From: an uncultured Garciella sp.
GTDB lineage: Bacteria; Bacillota; Clostridia; Eubacteriales; Garciellaceae
Direction: 5' to 3'
NCBI GenBank assembly: GCA_900555725.1
Contig: USMD01000040.1
Coordinates: forward strand, 1 to 15,743
Length of the DNA stretch: 15,743 bases
The stretch's first letter is position 1. Each line of letters opens with the position of its first letter. A model generated the notes under the pieces. The model searched no databases. It had not been told where the DNA came from and saw only the letters and a program-made list of their open reading frames with translations. Positions 5,486 to 13,597 of the stretch are shown in pieces. Made by a program: the position numbers and the translations under genes.

Positions 5486-6568
5486 TTATTTTAAATTTTT
5501 TACTCTTTCAGTGGCGCTGATAATATTGGTAATGCGAATCCCGAAGTTTTCATTAATCACTACTACTTCTCCTTGGGCAATGAGCTTACCATTTACGTAG
5601 ACCTCTAAGGGTTCTTCCGCATATTTATTTAACTCTATCACTGACCCTGGACTTAGGGATAAGATATCCTTTATGGTTCTTTTGGTTTTGCCTAAAACAA
5701 CGCTGAATTCCAATGGCACATCCATAATTAAATCTATATTTCGAGGTCGTTCCCCACTTGGTTTATCTTCGAGTTCTCCAAAATGAGGTTTTTGAACAAT
5801 AACTGGCCCTCTTTTCGGTTGCCCGTCAAAATAAACTTCTGGTTCCGTTTGAGCTTCATATACAGATTCTTGTTGCTCTTGAAGGGGATTGTCTTCCTGC
5901 TGTGCTTTTTCCTGTCCAACCATTAGCTCATTTACAATAAGTTTTACCGTATCCATAGTAAAAATCTGCATAATCTCACTATCAATAAGTCCTTCTACAG
6001 TCATACGAAAGGCAATTTTTACAATTGGTTCTTCTGGATCAATATCCTCTACCATAATATCCATGTGCTTATCCCAAATTTTTGTCTCAGGGGGATAGAT
6101 ATTAATGTCCTTTTTTAACATGGTTGCCATAGAGGTTGAAGCAGAGCCAATCATTTGATTCATAGCCTCGGAGACTGCACTAATTTCTATCTCGGAGAGT
6201 TCTGAGTTTGCATTTGTTCCATCTTCACCCATCATTAGATTAGCAATGATAGAAGCATCGGATACATTGATTGATAATATATTGCTTCCCTGCAATCCTT
6301 GCTCAAATTTCACTTGCAATACCACATTGGGTATGGTCAAGTTTTCTTGTAATTTTGTTAAAGTGGTTACTTCCACATTTGGAGTGGTAATATTGACCTT
6401 TTTCCCTAAAATCGTAGATAATGCAGTTGCTGCTGTTGCCATAGAAATATTTCCTACTTCTCCTAAAAGATCTTTTTCTTCTACAGTTAAGATGTCATCC
6501 CCATCAATCTCTTGATCTTTCTTTAATAAAGCATCAATTTCTTCTTGGGATAAAAAATCATTACTCAT
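5486..6568 (-). CDS. fliY: Flagellar switch phosphatase FliY (FliN family), 360 aa
   Basis: C-ring protein that replaces FliN in many Gram-positives and also dephosphorylates CheY-P at the motor. Domain order: N-terminal CheY-binding peptide LSQEEIDALL (6-15); a CheC-like phosphatase domain (about 30-215) with both active-site sets, E37/N40 with P63 and E134/N137; an acidic glutamine-rich linker (217-275); and a C-terminal FliN/SpoA domain (278-352, IDLIMDVPLEFSVVLGKT). B. subtilis FliY is 378 aa. I choose ATG 6568, which overlaps the fliM end by 8 nt (ATGAGTAA) and gives the family-like MSNDFLSQEE start. ATG 6580 adds four residues and cannot be excluded, since neither has a strong Shine-Dalgarno. 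Overlap implies translational coupling to fliM. Confidence 0.93.
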   Translation of the reverse strand: MSNDFLSQEEIDALLKKDQEIDGDDILTVEEKDLLGEVGNISMATAATALSTILGKKVNITTPNVEVTTLTKLQENLTIPNVVLQVKFEQGLQGSNILSINVSDASIIANLMMGEDGTNANSELSEIEISAVSEAMNQMIGSASTSMATMLKKDINIYPPETKIWDKHMDIMVEDIDPEEPIVKIAFRMTVEGLIDSEIMQIFTMDTVKLIVNELMVGQEKAQQEDNPLQEQQESVYEAQTEPEVYFDGQPKRGPVIVQKPHFGELEDKPSGERPRNIDLIMDVPLEFSVVLGKTKRTIKDILSLSPGSVIELNKYAEEPLEVYVNGKLIAQGEVVVINENFGIRITNIISATERVKNLK

Positions 6569-7553
6569 CCTGTTCCACATCCTTTTCTACAATATCGATC
6601 ACCTGTACTGATAGCTTGTCCTTATAAATACCTGGTTGTACTAGAAAGCACCTCTTATCCTCTACATACATATTGAGAGGTTCATTTGCCAATTTATCTA
6701 ATGGAAGAACATCTCCCTTAGATAATTCCATAAAATCTCTTACTGTTAAATTTACCTTTCCTAAAATTATACTCAAATTTACCTTTGAAGAGAGAAGTCT
6801 TTCTTTTATATTTCTACTATACTCTTCATTTCCTTCTAAGTTACTATCATCAAACCAATACTGGGCATAAAGCTTATCCGCTACTTTTTCTATAGATAAA
6901 TAAGGAATACATAAATTTGCAAAACTTTTTACTCCAGCTACTTCAATGGTAAATGTAATAAGTGCAACAGGCTCGGTAGGGGACATGGTTTGATTTAATT
7001 GGGGGTTGCTTTCTAAAGATTCAAAGGAAGGCTCTACTCTTATCACATCCTCCCAAGCTAATTTCATACTATCGATAAATTCTTCAAGAACATCCTGTAT
7101 AATATTTTTTTCAATATCTGTTAATTCTCGAATCTTAAGAGAGGTTTCAATAGCTTCACCACCACATAATAAATCAATCATTTGAAAACCAAATTGCGAA
7201 TGAATCTCTAAAAGTAGTGACCCAGTAAGAGGAGGCATTGTAAAAACAGTTAGAAGTGTTGGATTGGGCATGGAACGAATAAACTCCTCATAAGTTATCT
7301 GCTCTATAGATGCCACCTGCATTTGTATAGTAGAGCGCACTTGGGCAGAAAGAAAATTGGAAACAATTCTTGAATAATTTTCATAGATAAGCTCCAAAGT
7401 ATTAATCTGCTCCTTGGAAAATTTATTGGGACGTTTAAAATCATAGGGTTTTACTTTTTGCTTTTCCTTTTCAAGATCCTCTGCTGCGATCTCTCCTGAA
7501 GAAATAGCCGATAATAGAGCATCAATTTCTTGTTGTGATAATACTTCTCCCAC
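6561..7553 (-). CDS. fliM: Flagellar motor switch protein FliM, 330 aa
   Basis: C-ring switch protein that binds CheY-P and sets rotation direction. Visible parts: the N-terminal CheY-P docking peptide VLSQQEIDALLSA (4-16); a middle domain resembling the CheC fold but without the phosphatase E-x2-N pair, with the conserved CGGEAIETS and ELTDIEKNI near the centre; and a C-terminal SpoA domain (about 255-325, VNLSIILGKVNLTVRDFM). Length is standard. It starts with GTG 7553, supported by AGGAGG 7 nt upstream; no ATG is near. It lies 33 nt after the second cheW and overlaps fliY, so motor switch and chemotaxis signalling are in one operon. Confidence 0.96.
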   Translation of the reverse strand: MGEVLSQQEIDALLSAISSGEIAAEDLEKEKQKVKPYDFKRPNKFSKEQINTLELIYENYSRIVSNFLSAQVRSTIQMQVASIEQITYEEFIRSMPNPTLLTVFTMPPLTGSLLLEIHSQFGFQMIDLLCGGEAIETSLKIRELTDIEKNIIQDVLEEFIDSMKLAWEDVIRVEPSFESLESNPQLNQTMSPTEPVALITFTIEVAGVKSFANLCIPYLSIEKVADKLYAQYWFDDSNLEGNEEYSRNIKERLLSSKVNLSIILGKVNLTVRDFMELSKGDVLPLDKLANEPLNMYVEDKRCFLVQPGIYKDKLSVQVIDIVEKDVEQDE

Positions 7554-7586
7554 TACTACACCTCCTGTCTATAACAAATGGATGAA

Positions 7587-7991
7587 CTAAGCAAAACATT
7601 CTTCTAACTCAAGTACATTGACAATACGATCTTCTATTTGGATAATACCCTTGATTCCCCGTTGTTCCTTCTCTTCTGCTCGTATTTTTTCAATTCGATC
7701 TTGTTCTATATTCATAACTTCATAAATCTCTCCTACCAATAAACCTATCATCTCATTATCTGTCTTTGCAATAATAATATTTTGGTATTTTTGATCTTCT
7801 TGTAGTTGTAACTGCAATAGTTTTGAAAGCTCCATAAGGGAAATGACATTTCCCCTTAAATTGATCAACCCCTTTATATAACTTGGCGCATTAGGAACAG
7901 GAGTGATATCTATAAGTTTACTAATTTCCTCCACCTGTTCTGTTTTCATTGCATATTGTTGACCTTGTAGATTAAATATCACCATTTGCAT
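7587..7991 (-). CDS. cheW: Chemotaxis coupling protein CheW, second copy, 134 aa
   Basis: CheW links chemoreceptors to CheA in the membrane-proximal array. The SH3-like two-lobed pattern is visible: MVIFNLQGQQYAMKTEQVEEI at the start, PVPNAPSYIKGLINLRG (about 34-50), and a closing VNVLELEECF. It keeps the conserved NLRG but has ISLMELSK where most CheW proteins read PVxDLR, so it is diverged. I choose ATG 7991: AAAGGAAG lies 8 nt upstream, overlapping the cheY stop. The in-frame GTG at 8000 is within the Shine-Dalgarno. It may be the general coupler or serve a subset of receptors. Confidence 0.88.
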   Translation of the reverse strand: MQMVIFNLQGQQYAMKTEQVEEISKLIDITPVPNAPSYIKGLINLRGNVISLMELSKLLQLQLQEDQKYQNIIIAKTDNEMIGLLVGEIYEVMNIEQDRIEKIRAEEKEQRGIKGIIQIEDRIVNVLELEECFA

Positions 7992-8005
7992 ATAGATCAC
8001 TTCCT

Positions 8006-8368
8006 TTAATCTAATGCCTTATTCAGTGCTTCTAAAACCCTTTCTCCTTGAAAGGGCTTTACAATAAAATCCTTGGCTCCAGCCTGAATAGCATCCATTA
8101 CCATAGCTTGCTGGCCCATAGCTGAGCACATAATAATCTTAGCATTAGAATCTATTTTTTTTATTTCCTTAACTGCTTCTATTCCATCTACCTCTGGCAT
8201 AGTAATATCCATAGTAACAATATCCGGTTTTAATTCTTTGTATTTTTCTACTGCCTCAGCACCATTAGCTCCTTCTCCTACTACTTCGAACCCATTTTTT
8301 GACAATATATCCTTAATCATCATCCTCATAAATACTGCATCATCTACAACTAGTACACGTTTTGACAT
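8006..8368 (-). CDS. cheY: Chemotaxis response regulator CheY, 120 aa
   Basis: Single-domain receiver phosphorylated by CheA; CheY-P then binds FliM and FliY. All key residues are present: acidic pair D9/D10, phospho-acceptor D54 (IVTMDITMP), switch serine S82 (MCSAMGQ), switch aromatic F101 and lysine K104 (FIVKPF). Length is typical for a CheY with no output domain. GGAGGG lies 8 nt before ATG 8368. It sits between its phosphatase gene cheC (20 nt upstream) and cheW. Confidence 0.96.
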   Translation of the reverse strand: MSKRVLVVDDAVFMRMMIKDILSKNGFEVVGEGANGAEAVEKYKELKPDIVTMDITMPEVDGIEAVKEIKKIDSNAKIIMCSAMGQQAMVMDAIQAGAKDFIVKPFQGERVLEALNKALD

Positions 8369-8388
8369 TTATCATCCCTCCAACTTTA

Positions 8389-8988
8389 TTATAGATTTAT
8401 TATTGAAAATATTTTATGTAAAGAACCTGGATGGGGTATAAAAAACAAATGGGCTTTCATTCTTTTCTTATCCGCTAAAAAATAGTTTTCAATAATCAAT
8501 AAATCATCTTCAATCTGCCCTGCCTCAATATAGGCCGTGGGTAAAATCGCCCCAAACATATCTTGAGCAAAAGCAGGTACTGAAGAAATAAGTGTTAAGT
8601 TTAACATCCTAGATAAGGTATTGATGTAAGAAGAGCATATAATATTGCAGATCTCTTGTAATGCCGAAATTACTACCCCATCTAAACATTTTACAATATT
8701 TCCTGTTATCATTTCAATTAAATCTAAAGCATCTTTGTCCTTTAAGACAAAGAGAAAATTTCCCGGTATATCCCCTAAAACACGGACAGAAACAGCATTT
8801 ACCTGTTCTTCCTCTCCCATTGTATCTGAAAATAATTTATCATAGGGTAAAAGTTGCACCATAGGTACCTCCATTTTAATGGGGTGATTTACCATCTGGG
8901 AAAGTGCTGTTGCCGCATTGCCACCACCGATATTGGTTAACTCTTTTAAAAAATCTACTTGCATAGGGGTTAAATCCTCTAAACTCAA
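8389..8988 (-). CDS. cheC: CheY-P phosphatase CheC, 199 aa
   Basis: CheC dephosphorylates CheY-P and, in B. subtilis and Thermotoga, is stimulated by binding the deamidase CheD. Both pseudo-symmetric active sites are intact: E16-x2-N19 with P42 (ELTNIGGGNAATALS), and E112-x2-N115 with P138 (QEICNIICSS). Length is close to B. subtilis CheC (209 aa). The reading frame begins with TTG at 8988; GAAGGTG lies 5 nt upstream, and the first internal ATG would remove eight residues with a poorer site. It sits 19 nt after cheA. With cheD in the same operon, the CheC-CheD-CheY-P feedback adaptation system is expected. Confidence 0.94.
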   Translation of the reverse strand: MSLEDLTPMQVDFLKELTNIGGGNAATALSQMVNHPIKMEVPMVQLLPYDKLFSDTMGEEEQVNAVSVRVLGDIPGNFLFVLKDKDALDLIEMITGNIVKCLDGVVISALQEICNIICSSYINTLSRMLNLTLISSVPAFAQDMFGAILPTAYIEAGQIEDDLLIIENYFLADKKRMKAHLFFIPHPGSLHKIFSIINL

Positions 8989-9007
8989 ATCTTCACCTTC
9001 TTTTTTC

Positions 9008-10993
9008 TTATATCATAGCTCCGGGATCTAGAATTAAGGTCACCAATCCATCCCCTAAAATAGTAGCTCCTACATACTCTCGTACCCCCTGTAGGGATTT
9101 TCCTAAGGATTTTATGACAATCTCCTGTTGTCCTAATAATTTATCTACAATCAATCCAATGGTTCTTTCTCCTACATTTACAATCACTAAATATTTTTCT
9201 TTGGACTCTTCTAAAGGAAGATGCAACCTGTCATTCACCCTTACCACAGGAATGGCCTTTCCTCTATAAACATAAATCTCACCATTATAAGATTGTTTAA
9301 TATCCTCAGAAACCACATTTACTACCCTTTCAATGAAGCCTAGGGAAATGGCAAAGGTTTCAGAAGCAACCTTTACTAATAATGCTTGAATAATAGATAA
9401 AGTAAGGGGAAGATAAATGGTAAAAGTGCTTCCCTTTCCAACTTCACTTTTTACATTAATACTACCACCAAGGGCGCTGATTTTTTCCCTTACTACATCC
9501 ATGCCCACCCCTCTACCTGAAATATCTGTTACCTGATCATTGGTAGAGAAACCCTGTTTAAAGATCAAATGGATAATTTCTTCTTCATCTAATTCCTCTA
9601 CCGAAATTCCTTTTTCAATGGCTTTTTTCTTTATCACCTCTGGGTCCATTCCCTTTCCATCATCAGAGACTTGAATAATGGCTTGATTTCCCTCTTGGTA
9701 AGCAATTAAATTTATGATACCCCTTGGGTCTTTACCTTTTTCAATTCTTTTTTCCTTAGATTCGATTCCATGATCTACTGCATTCCGCATTAGATGTACA
9801 AGAGGATCTCCTAATTCATCTATTACGGTTCTATCTAATTCCGTTTCCTGTCCTTTAATGACCAAATCAATATCTTTATTTAATTCTTTAGATAAATCCC
9901 TTACCATCCTCGGGAACCGATTGAATACCCTTTCTATTGGTATCATTCGTATTTTTAAAACTAAATCTTGTAAGTCGGTTGTGATCCTTGCCACCTGTTC
10001 TAAAGTTTCCCGTAAATCATTTAATTTGTGATTGCTACTGATTTGCTCTAATCTAGTTCGATGGATCACTAGCTCTGATACTAAATTCATAAAATCATCT
10101 AATTTGTGAATATCTACCCTTACCGATTGATTGAGCTTTACTTTTTTTGTAAAGGACGGCGTAGGCTTATCTCCCTTTTTGTCTTCTTTTTTCTTTAACT
10201 CCTGAGGTTGAAGCTTTTTCTGTTCTTTTTTTGCTTTTGGATTTTCTAAAACTAAAGGTTGTATCTCCACCTTTTGTATTTCTGAAATTCCCAAAATCAA
10301 TTTTTCAATCGTCTTCTGGGATTCTTTAGTAATGAAAACCAGCTGAAAAGAGGATTCAAATTTTTCTTCTTCAAGGTTTTCCACACTAGGTATAGACTTT
10401 ATAATCTCTCCTTTTTCCTCTAGGTTTTTTATCACTAAAAACGCTCGAGCAGATTTAATCAAACAATCCTCTACAAGGAAGACATGAATTTGATAAACAG
10501 AATAATCCTGCTCCTTTGCATTTTTGATGATTGTTCTATCATATTCACTCAATTCGATCTCTTCTTCTCTTTCTTGAAGTTCAACCGTAGCTGCAGTAGC
10601 TACTAGCTCATCCTCTCCAGTAGTAAACCTATGTAGCTTTTCTATTAAGTCCTTTATATCATGTTCTCCACTTTTTCCATCAGCAATATCTTCTATCATA
10701 ACAGAAAGCATGTCAAGGCATTCAAATAACACTGTAATAATATCAGAGTTAACCTTTAATTGCCCACTTCGAAATAAATCTAAAATATTTTCCATTTTGT
10801 GGGTTAAATCTGACATTTCTTTAAATCCCATAGTAGCAGCCATTCCCTTTAGGGTATGGGCAACTCGAAAAATTTCATCTATGGTTTCACTGCTAGAAGG
10901 ATTGTTTTCAAGTATCAGCAATTGTTCATTTAAATTTTGTAGATTTTCTCTTGATTCTTCTAAAAAAATGGTTATATATTGAGATGTATCCAT
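9008..10993 (-). CDS. cheA: Chemotaxis histidine kinase CheA, 661 aa
   Basis: Cytoplasmic kinase that reads receptor state through CheW and phosphorylates CheY. Domains in order: P1 HPt with phospho-acceptor H46 (FRVAHTLKGMAATMGF); a P2-like CheY-binding region about 150-250; a lysine-rich linker (250-285); P3 dimerisation helices (about 290-350); P4 ATPase with N box HLMRNAVDHGIE (400-411), G1 DDGKGMD (444-450), G2 GRGVGMD (493-499) and G3 GKGSTF (519-524); and P5 CheW-like (about 530-661). Length is typical. ATG 10993 has AAGGGGTGG upstream. The 46-bp gap to cheR is the longest inside the che operon, but I see no convincing promoter there. Confidence 0.97.
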   Translation of the reverse strand: MDTSQYITIFLEESRENLQNLNEQLLILENNPSSSETIDEIFRVAHTLKGMAATMGFKEMSDLTHKMENILDLFRSGQLKVNSDIITVLFECLDMLSVMIEDIADGKSGEHDIKDLIEKLHRFTTGEDELVATAATVELQEREEEIELSEYDRTIIKNAKEQDYSVYQIHVFLVEDCLIKSARAFLVIKNLEEKGEIIKSIPSVENLEEEKFESSFQLVFITKESQKTIEKLILGISEIQKVEIQPLVLENPKAKKEQKKLQPQELKKKEDKKGDKPTPSFTKKVKLNQSVRVDIHKLDDFMNLVSELVIHRTRLEQISSNHKLNDLRETLEQVARITTDLQDLVLKIRMIPIERVFNRFPRMVRDLSKELNKDIDLVIKGQETELDRTVIDELGDPLVHLMRNAVDHGIESKEKRIEKGKDPRGIINLIAYQEGNQAIIQVSDDGKGMDPEVIKKKAIEKGISVEELDEEEIIHLIFKQGFSTNDQVTDISGRGVGMDVVREKISALGGSINVKSEVGKGSTFTIYLPLTLSIIQALLVKVASETFAISLGFIERVVNVVSEDIKQSYNGEIYVYRGKAIPVVRVNDRLHLPLEESKEKYLVIVNVGERTIGLIVDKLLGQQEIVIKSLGKSLQGVREYVGATILGDGLVTLILDPGAMI

Positions 10994-11039
10994 AATCTTA
11001 CCACCCCTTAAATATTTCTATCGTAAAAATAGGTCTTTT

Positions 11040-11816
11040 TTATTCTTTTTTCTGATATAAGAATGTAGAAACCTTCTCAAAGCCTAACTGCTTATAATTA
11101 AATATTGTCTCTGTAGCTCCCACAAATAAAAGGCCTCCTGGCACTAAAGATTCATGGAATTTTTGATAAATTTTATCCTTTGTTTCATTTTTAAAATAAA
11201 TGATCACGTTTCTACATACAATTAAATGGAAGTCTTTTTCATAGGGATCTAAAATTAGGTCATGTTTTTTAAAGGTCACCTTCCTTTTTATATCTTCTTT
11301 TAGAGAAAACTTCCCTTCTCTTTGATCAAAATAAGTAAGTCTATCTTGAAGATCTAGGTTTTTGATTTCATTCAAAGTATAAATCCCCTGTTTTGCCCGC
11401 TGTAGGATACTGTTATCAATATCCGTTGCTAATATTTTATGGGTATTTTTCTTGGAAACCTTATCTAAAATAATAGCCAAGGAATAAGGTTCTGCTCCAA
11501 TGGAACAAGCTGCACTCCAAATCTTTAATGGAGAGAATTTATTCAATAAATGGATTTGTATCTTTTCTTGTAAATCAAGAAATATTTCCTTATTCCGGAA
11601 AAACTCTGTTACATTAATGGTGATATAATCCAAAAACTGAATCCTTAGATTTTCGTCCTTACTGATTGCTTTAGAATACTCCTTTAAATTCGTATATCCT
11701 GCCCGATTCATAATGGTAAAAATTCGTCTATGAAGCTGGGTAGGCTTGTAAGCTGTTAAATCAATGGATAAATTTTTATATACCCATTGTTCAAAAAATT
11801 GAAAGTCCTGTTCCAT
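11040..11816 (-). CDS. cheR: Chemoreceptor methyltransferase CheR, 258 aa
   Basis: Transfers methyl groups from S-adenosylmethionine to receptor glutamates. An N-terminal helical domain (1-70) ends with the conserved ITINVTEFFRN. The SAM-binding core follows, with IWSAACSIGAEPYSLA (the first glycine of the usual WSAGCS is alanine), ILATDID and HLIVCRNVIIYF, closing with GGLLFVGATETI. Length matches B. subtilis CheR (256 aa). I choose ATG 11816 because AAAGGTG is 6 nt upstream. A GTG at 11825, which would overlap the cheB stop, is part of that Shine-Dalgarno. It lacks a C-terminal pentapeptide-binding extension, consistent with an MCP that has no pentapeptide tail. Confidence 0.95.
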   Translation of the reverse strand: MEQDFQFFEQWVYKNLSIDLTAYKPTQLHRRIFTIMNRAGYTNLKEYSKAISKDENLRIQFLDYITINVTEFFRNKEIFLDLQEKIQIHLLNKFSPLKIWSAACSIGAEPYSLAIILDKVSKKNTHKILATDIDNSILQRAKQGIYTLNEIKNLDLQDRLTYFDQREGKFSLKEDIKRKVTFKKHDLILDPYEKDFHLIVCRNVIIYFKNETKDKIYQKFHESLVPGGLLFVGATETIFNYKQLGFEKVSTFLYQKKE

Positions 11817-11821
11817 TCGTC

Positions 11822-12418
11822 TCACCTTTTTAATAATTCATTTAATTGATTTATTATTTCTTTTAAGGGCAAAACTTGATCTATTACACCATTATGAATG
11901 GCAGAACCTGGCATACCAAATATGATAGAGCTCTCTTTATCCTGTGCAATATTCACTCCACCATATTTCTTGGTATCTTTCATCCCCTTTGTTCCATCCT
12001 TTCCCATTCCTGTTAAAATAATGGATAATAATTCATCCTTATAAACCCTAGCAGCGGAACTAAAAAGATAATCCACCGATGGTCTCACACCTAAATGTTT
12101 TTCTCTTTGATCCAATGCAATTTGTTGCTTCTGGATTGTCATATGAAAATCCCCTGGAGCAATATACACATGTCCTTTTTGTATTCTTTCTCCATTTTGA
12201 GCTTCCACTACTTTCAAAGAACATATACTATCTAGGCGCTGGGCAAAAGCAGTTGTAAAACCTTTTGGCATATGTTGAACAATAAAAATAGGAGAAGTCT
12301 GCTTATTATTGGGTAGACTATCCATAATCTCCGTTAAGATTTTGGGTCCTCCAGTAGAAGCCCCTATTGCAATAGCAGACCATTTTCTATCTAATAGAGA
12401 CAATAGTATACTTGACAT
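11822..12418 (-). CDS. cheB: CheB-type methylesterase, catalytic domain only, 198 aa
   Basis: Removes methyl groups from receptor glutamates (and can deamidate glutamines). The catalytic triad is visible: S21 in AIGASTGGP, H49 in VQHMPKGF and D141 in LTGMGKDGT, with the C-terminal FGMPGSAI also conserved. Standard CheB is about 350 aa with an N-terminal receiver domain; here only the esterase domain exists. The upstream cheD stop is 13 nt away, so no receiver fragment or frameshift can be hidden. GGGGG lies 8 nt before ATG 12418. Activity therefore cannot be controlled by phosphorylation in cis. Alternatively a full CheB exists elsewhere and this is an accessory copy. Confidence 0.92.
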   Translation of the reverse strand: MSSILLSLLDRKWSAIAIGASTGGPKILTEIMDSLPNNKQTSPIFIVQHMPKGFTTAFAQRLDSICSLKVVEAQNGERIQKGHVYIAPGDFHMTIQKQQIALDQREKHLGVRPSVDYLFSSAARVYKDELLSIILTGMGKDGTKGMKDTKKYGGVNIAQDKESSIIFGMPGSAIHNGVIDQVLPLKEIINQLNELLKR

Positions 12419-12431
12419 AGTCGTCCCCCAA

Positions 12432-12917
12432 TTATAAAAATTTCAAATTCTGTCCTACTGTTTTGATCTGTACGGTTTTATCTTCTAAATCCAAAATCAA
12501 GGTTCTTCCTGAGTTTCCCCCTACATCTTCTGCTAATATAGGAATCTGTAATTGTTGTAAGATCTTATGTACAGCTATAATATTTCGATTCCCAATATCC
12601 ATAATAAGACTTTTATCTGAAAACTGAAACATACTGGCTCCTCCTGCGATTTTCGCCACAAGGCCTTTTTTACAGGTTCTCTTATCTAATAATTCCTGTA
12701 CCATTTGAGGAATCGCTAAATCAGCAAATTTTTCTTTTTTAGCTCCTTTTTGAAATTGATTACTATTCGGTAACATAATATGAGCTAATCCCCCTATATT
12801 AGAGAATTTATCATAAATACATATTCCTACACAGGAACCTAATCCTAGGGTAATAATCCTATTTGGTGCCTTTGATATTTTATAATCTGCTATTCCTACT
12901 TTAATTTCTTCTTTCAT
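12432..12917 (-). CDS. cheD: Chemoreceptor glutamine deamidase CheD, 161 aa
   Basis: Deamidates specific receptor glutamines to glutamates and partners with CheC. The catalytic set is present at the spacing known from Thermotoga CheD: T23 and C29 in ITLGLGSCVG, H46 in LAHIMLP. Further family motifs are AKIAGGASMF and DVGGNSGRT. Length fits (B. subtilis 166 aa). Two ATGs are possible. ATG 12917 gives MKEEIKVGIADYKISKAP, matching known N-termini, with GGGGG 5 nt upstream. ATG 12941 adds eight residues but has no Shine-Dalgarno. I prefer 12917. It follows cheW directly and precedes cheB, grouping the receptor-modification enzymes D-B-R. Confidence 0.94.
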   Translation of the reverse strand: MKEEIKVGIADYKISKAPNRIITLGLGSCVGICIYDKFSNIGGLAHIMLPNSNQFQKGAKKEKFADLAIPQMVQELLDKRTCKKGLVAKIAGGASMFQFSDKSLIMDIGNRNIIAVHKILQQLQIPILAEDVGGNSGRTLILDLEDKTVQIKTVGQNLKFL

Positions 12918-12944
12918 CTCTACCCCCGAACATTCTCCCATAGA

Positions 12945-13406
12945 TTAGCTATCTTGTATCATATGCATTAGCTCTTTTTGCTGTCCCCCTTGAAAGATCT
13001 CTTCGATTTCCAAAAATATGATGATCTTATCATCCTTTCTAATCAATCCTTTTATATAGTGGGGAGCAATCCCTTTCACCATTCCAGAGGGCCTTTCAAT
13101 CTTATCATCTTCAATAGACTTCACTTCATTTACAGAGTCTACCAATATCCCAATTTTATATTTTTCTAGTTGAATCACTAAGATTTTACTATCTTCCCTA
13201 TAATCCGTGCTTTCTTTAAATAAACGCTTATTTAAATCTATAATAGGTAAAATGCTATCTTGGTAATTTAAAATACCCAACACATGATCAGCAGTTTCAG
13301 GTAATGGCGTGATGGTACTATATTCAATGATCCTTTCTACATAATCTATGTGAATGGCATATTCTTGTTTGGCAATATGACAAATCACCATTTGTGTCTG
13401 ACTCAC
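12945..13406 (-). CDS. cheW: Chemotaxis coupling protein CheW, first copy, 153 aa
   Basis: CheW-fold adaptor between receptors and CheA. Recognisable are MVICHIAKQEYAIHIDYVERI (residues 6-26), PLPETADHVLGILN (about 34-47), ILPIIDLNKRLF (52-63), KIGILVDSVNEV, and HYIKGLIRKDDKIIIFLEIE. It keeps the P-x-x-DL element, but the usual NLRG is NYQD, losing the conserved arginine that matters for CheW binding in E. coli. The second CheW of the operon has the opposite pattern. The start is GTG 13406: AAGGAGG lies 8 nt upstream. It is first in the che operon behind a sigma-D promoter. A receptor-specific coupler is possible. Confidence 0.88.
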   Translation of the reverse strand: MSQTQMVICHIAKQEYAIHIDYVERIIEYSTITPLPETADHVLGILNYQDSILPIIDLNKRLFKESTDYREDSKILVIQLEKYKIGILVDSVNEVKSIEDDKIERPSGMVKGIAPHYIKGLIRKDDKIIIFLEIEEIFQGGQQKELMHMIQDS

Positions 13407-13454
13407 AATATCTCCCTCCTTTGAAAAATAAGTTTTTTACATCCCCTATAACAT

Positions 13455-13481
13455 TTATCGTCATTTACAGATAATTATTTA
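13455..13481 (-). promoter_or_regulatory. Sigma-D promoter of the che-fliM-fliY operon
   Basis: TAAA (13478-13481), exactly 15 nt, then GACGATAA (13455-13462), one difference from GCCGATAA. Expected start is near 13448, giving a leader of roughly 40 nt before the cheW GTG. It lies downstream of the MCP terminator, so the operon is transcribed independently of the MCP. Confidence 0.8.
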
Positions 13482-13529
13482 CCCCATTCTTTTTAAGTCC
13501 TAACAAAAAAAGGTAAACTCTTGCCACTG

Positions 13530-13582
13530 AAAAAAACCCAATCAATACCTAGATTTTAAACAAGGCATTGGACTAGGTTTTT
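13530..13582 (-). terminator. Strong intrinsic terminator after the chemoreceptor gene
   Basis: On the minus strand an 18-bp stem (7 inner and 11 outer pairs, several G-U, one bulged C) runs from AAAAACC (13576-13582) to GGTTTTTTT (13530-13538) around a 14-nt loop. It ends in seven U. The A-run on the 5' side means it could also stop transcription on the plus strand. The segments ACCTAG and CTAGGT (13573-13578 and 13547-13552 on the minus strand) offer a competing fold. Confidence 0.85.
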
Positions 13583-13597
13583 ATCCTATTTGATATA

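Noticed and set aside
5734..5919. Minus-strand 61-codon frame inside fliY
   Set aside because: It lies in an alternate frame of the FliY linker, lysine- and asparagine-rich as expected from AT-rich DNA, with no start signal.
11000..11030. Possible sigma-D promoter before cheA (TAAA followed by CGATAG on the minus strand)
   Set aside because: The distance from TAAA to the -10-like octamer is 13 nt, not 15, and the -10 differs from consensus at three positions. The three accepted sites all have exactly 15.
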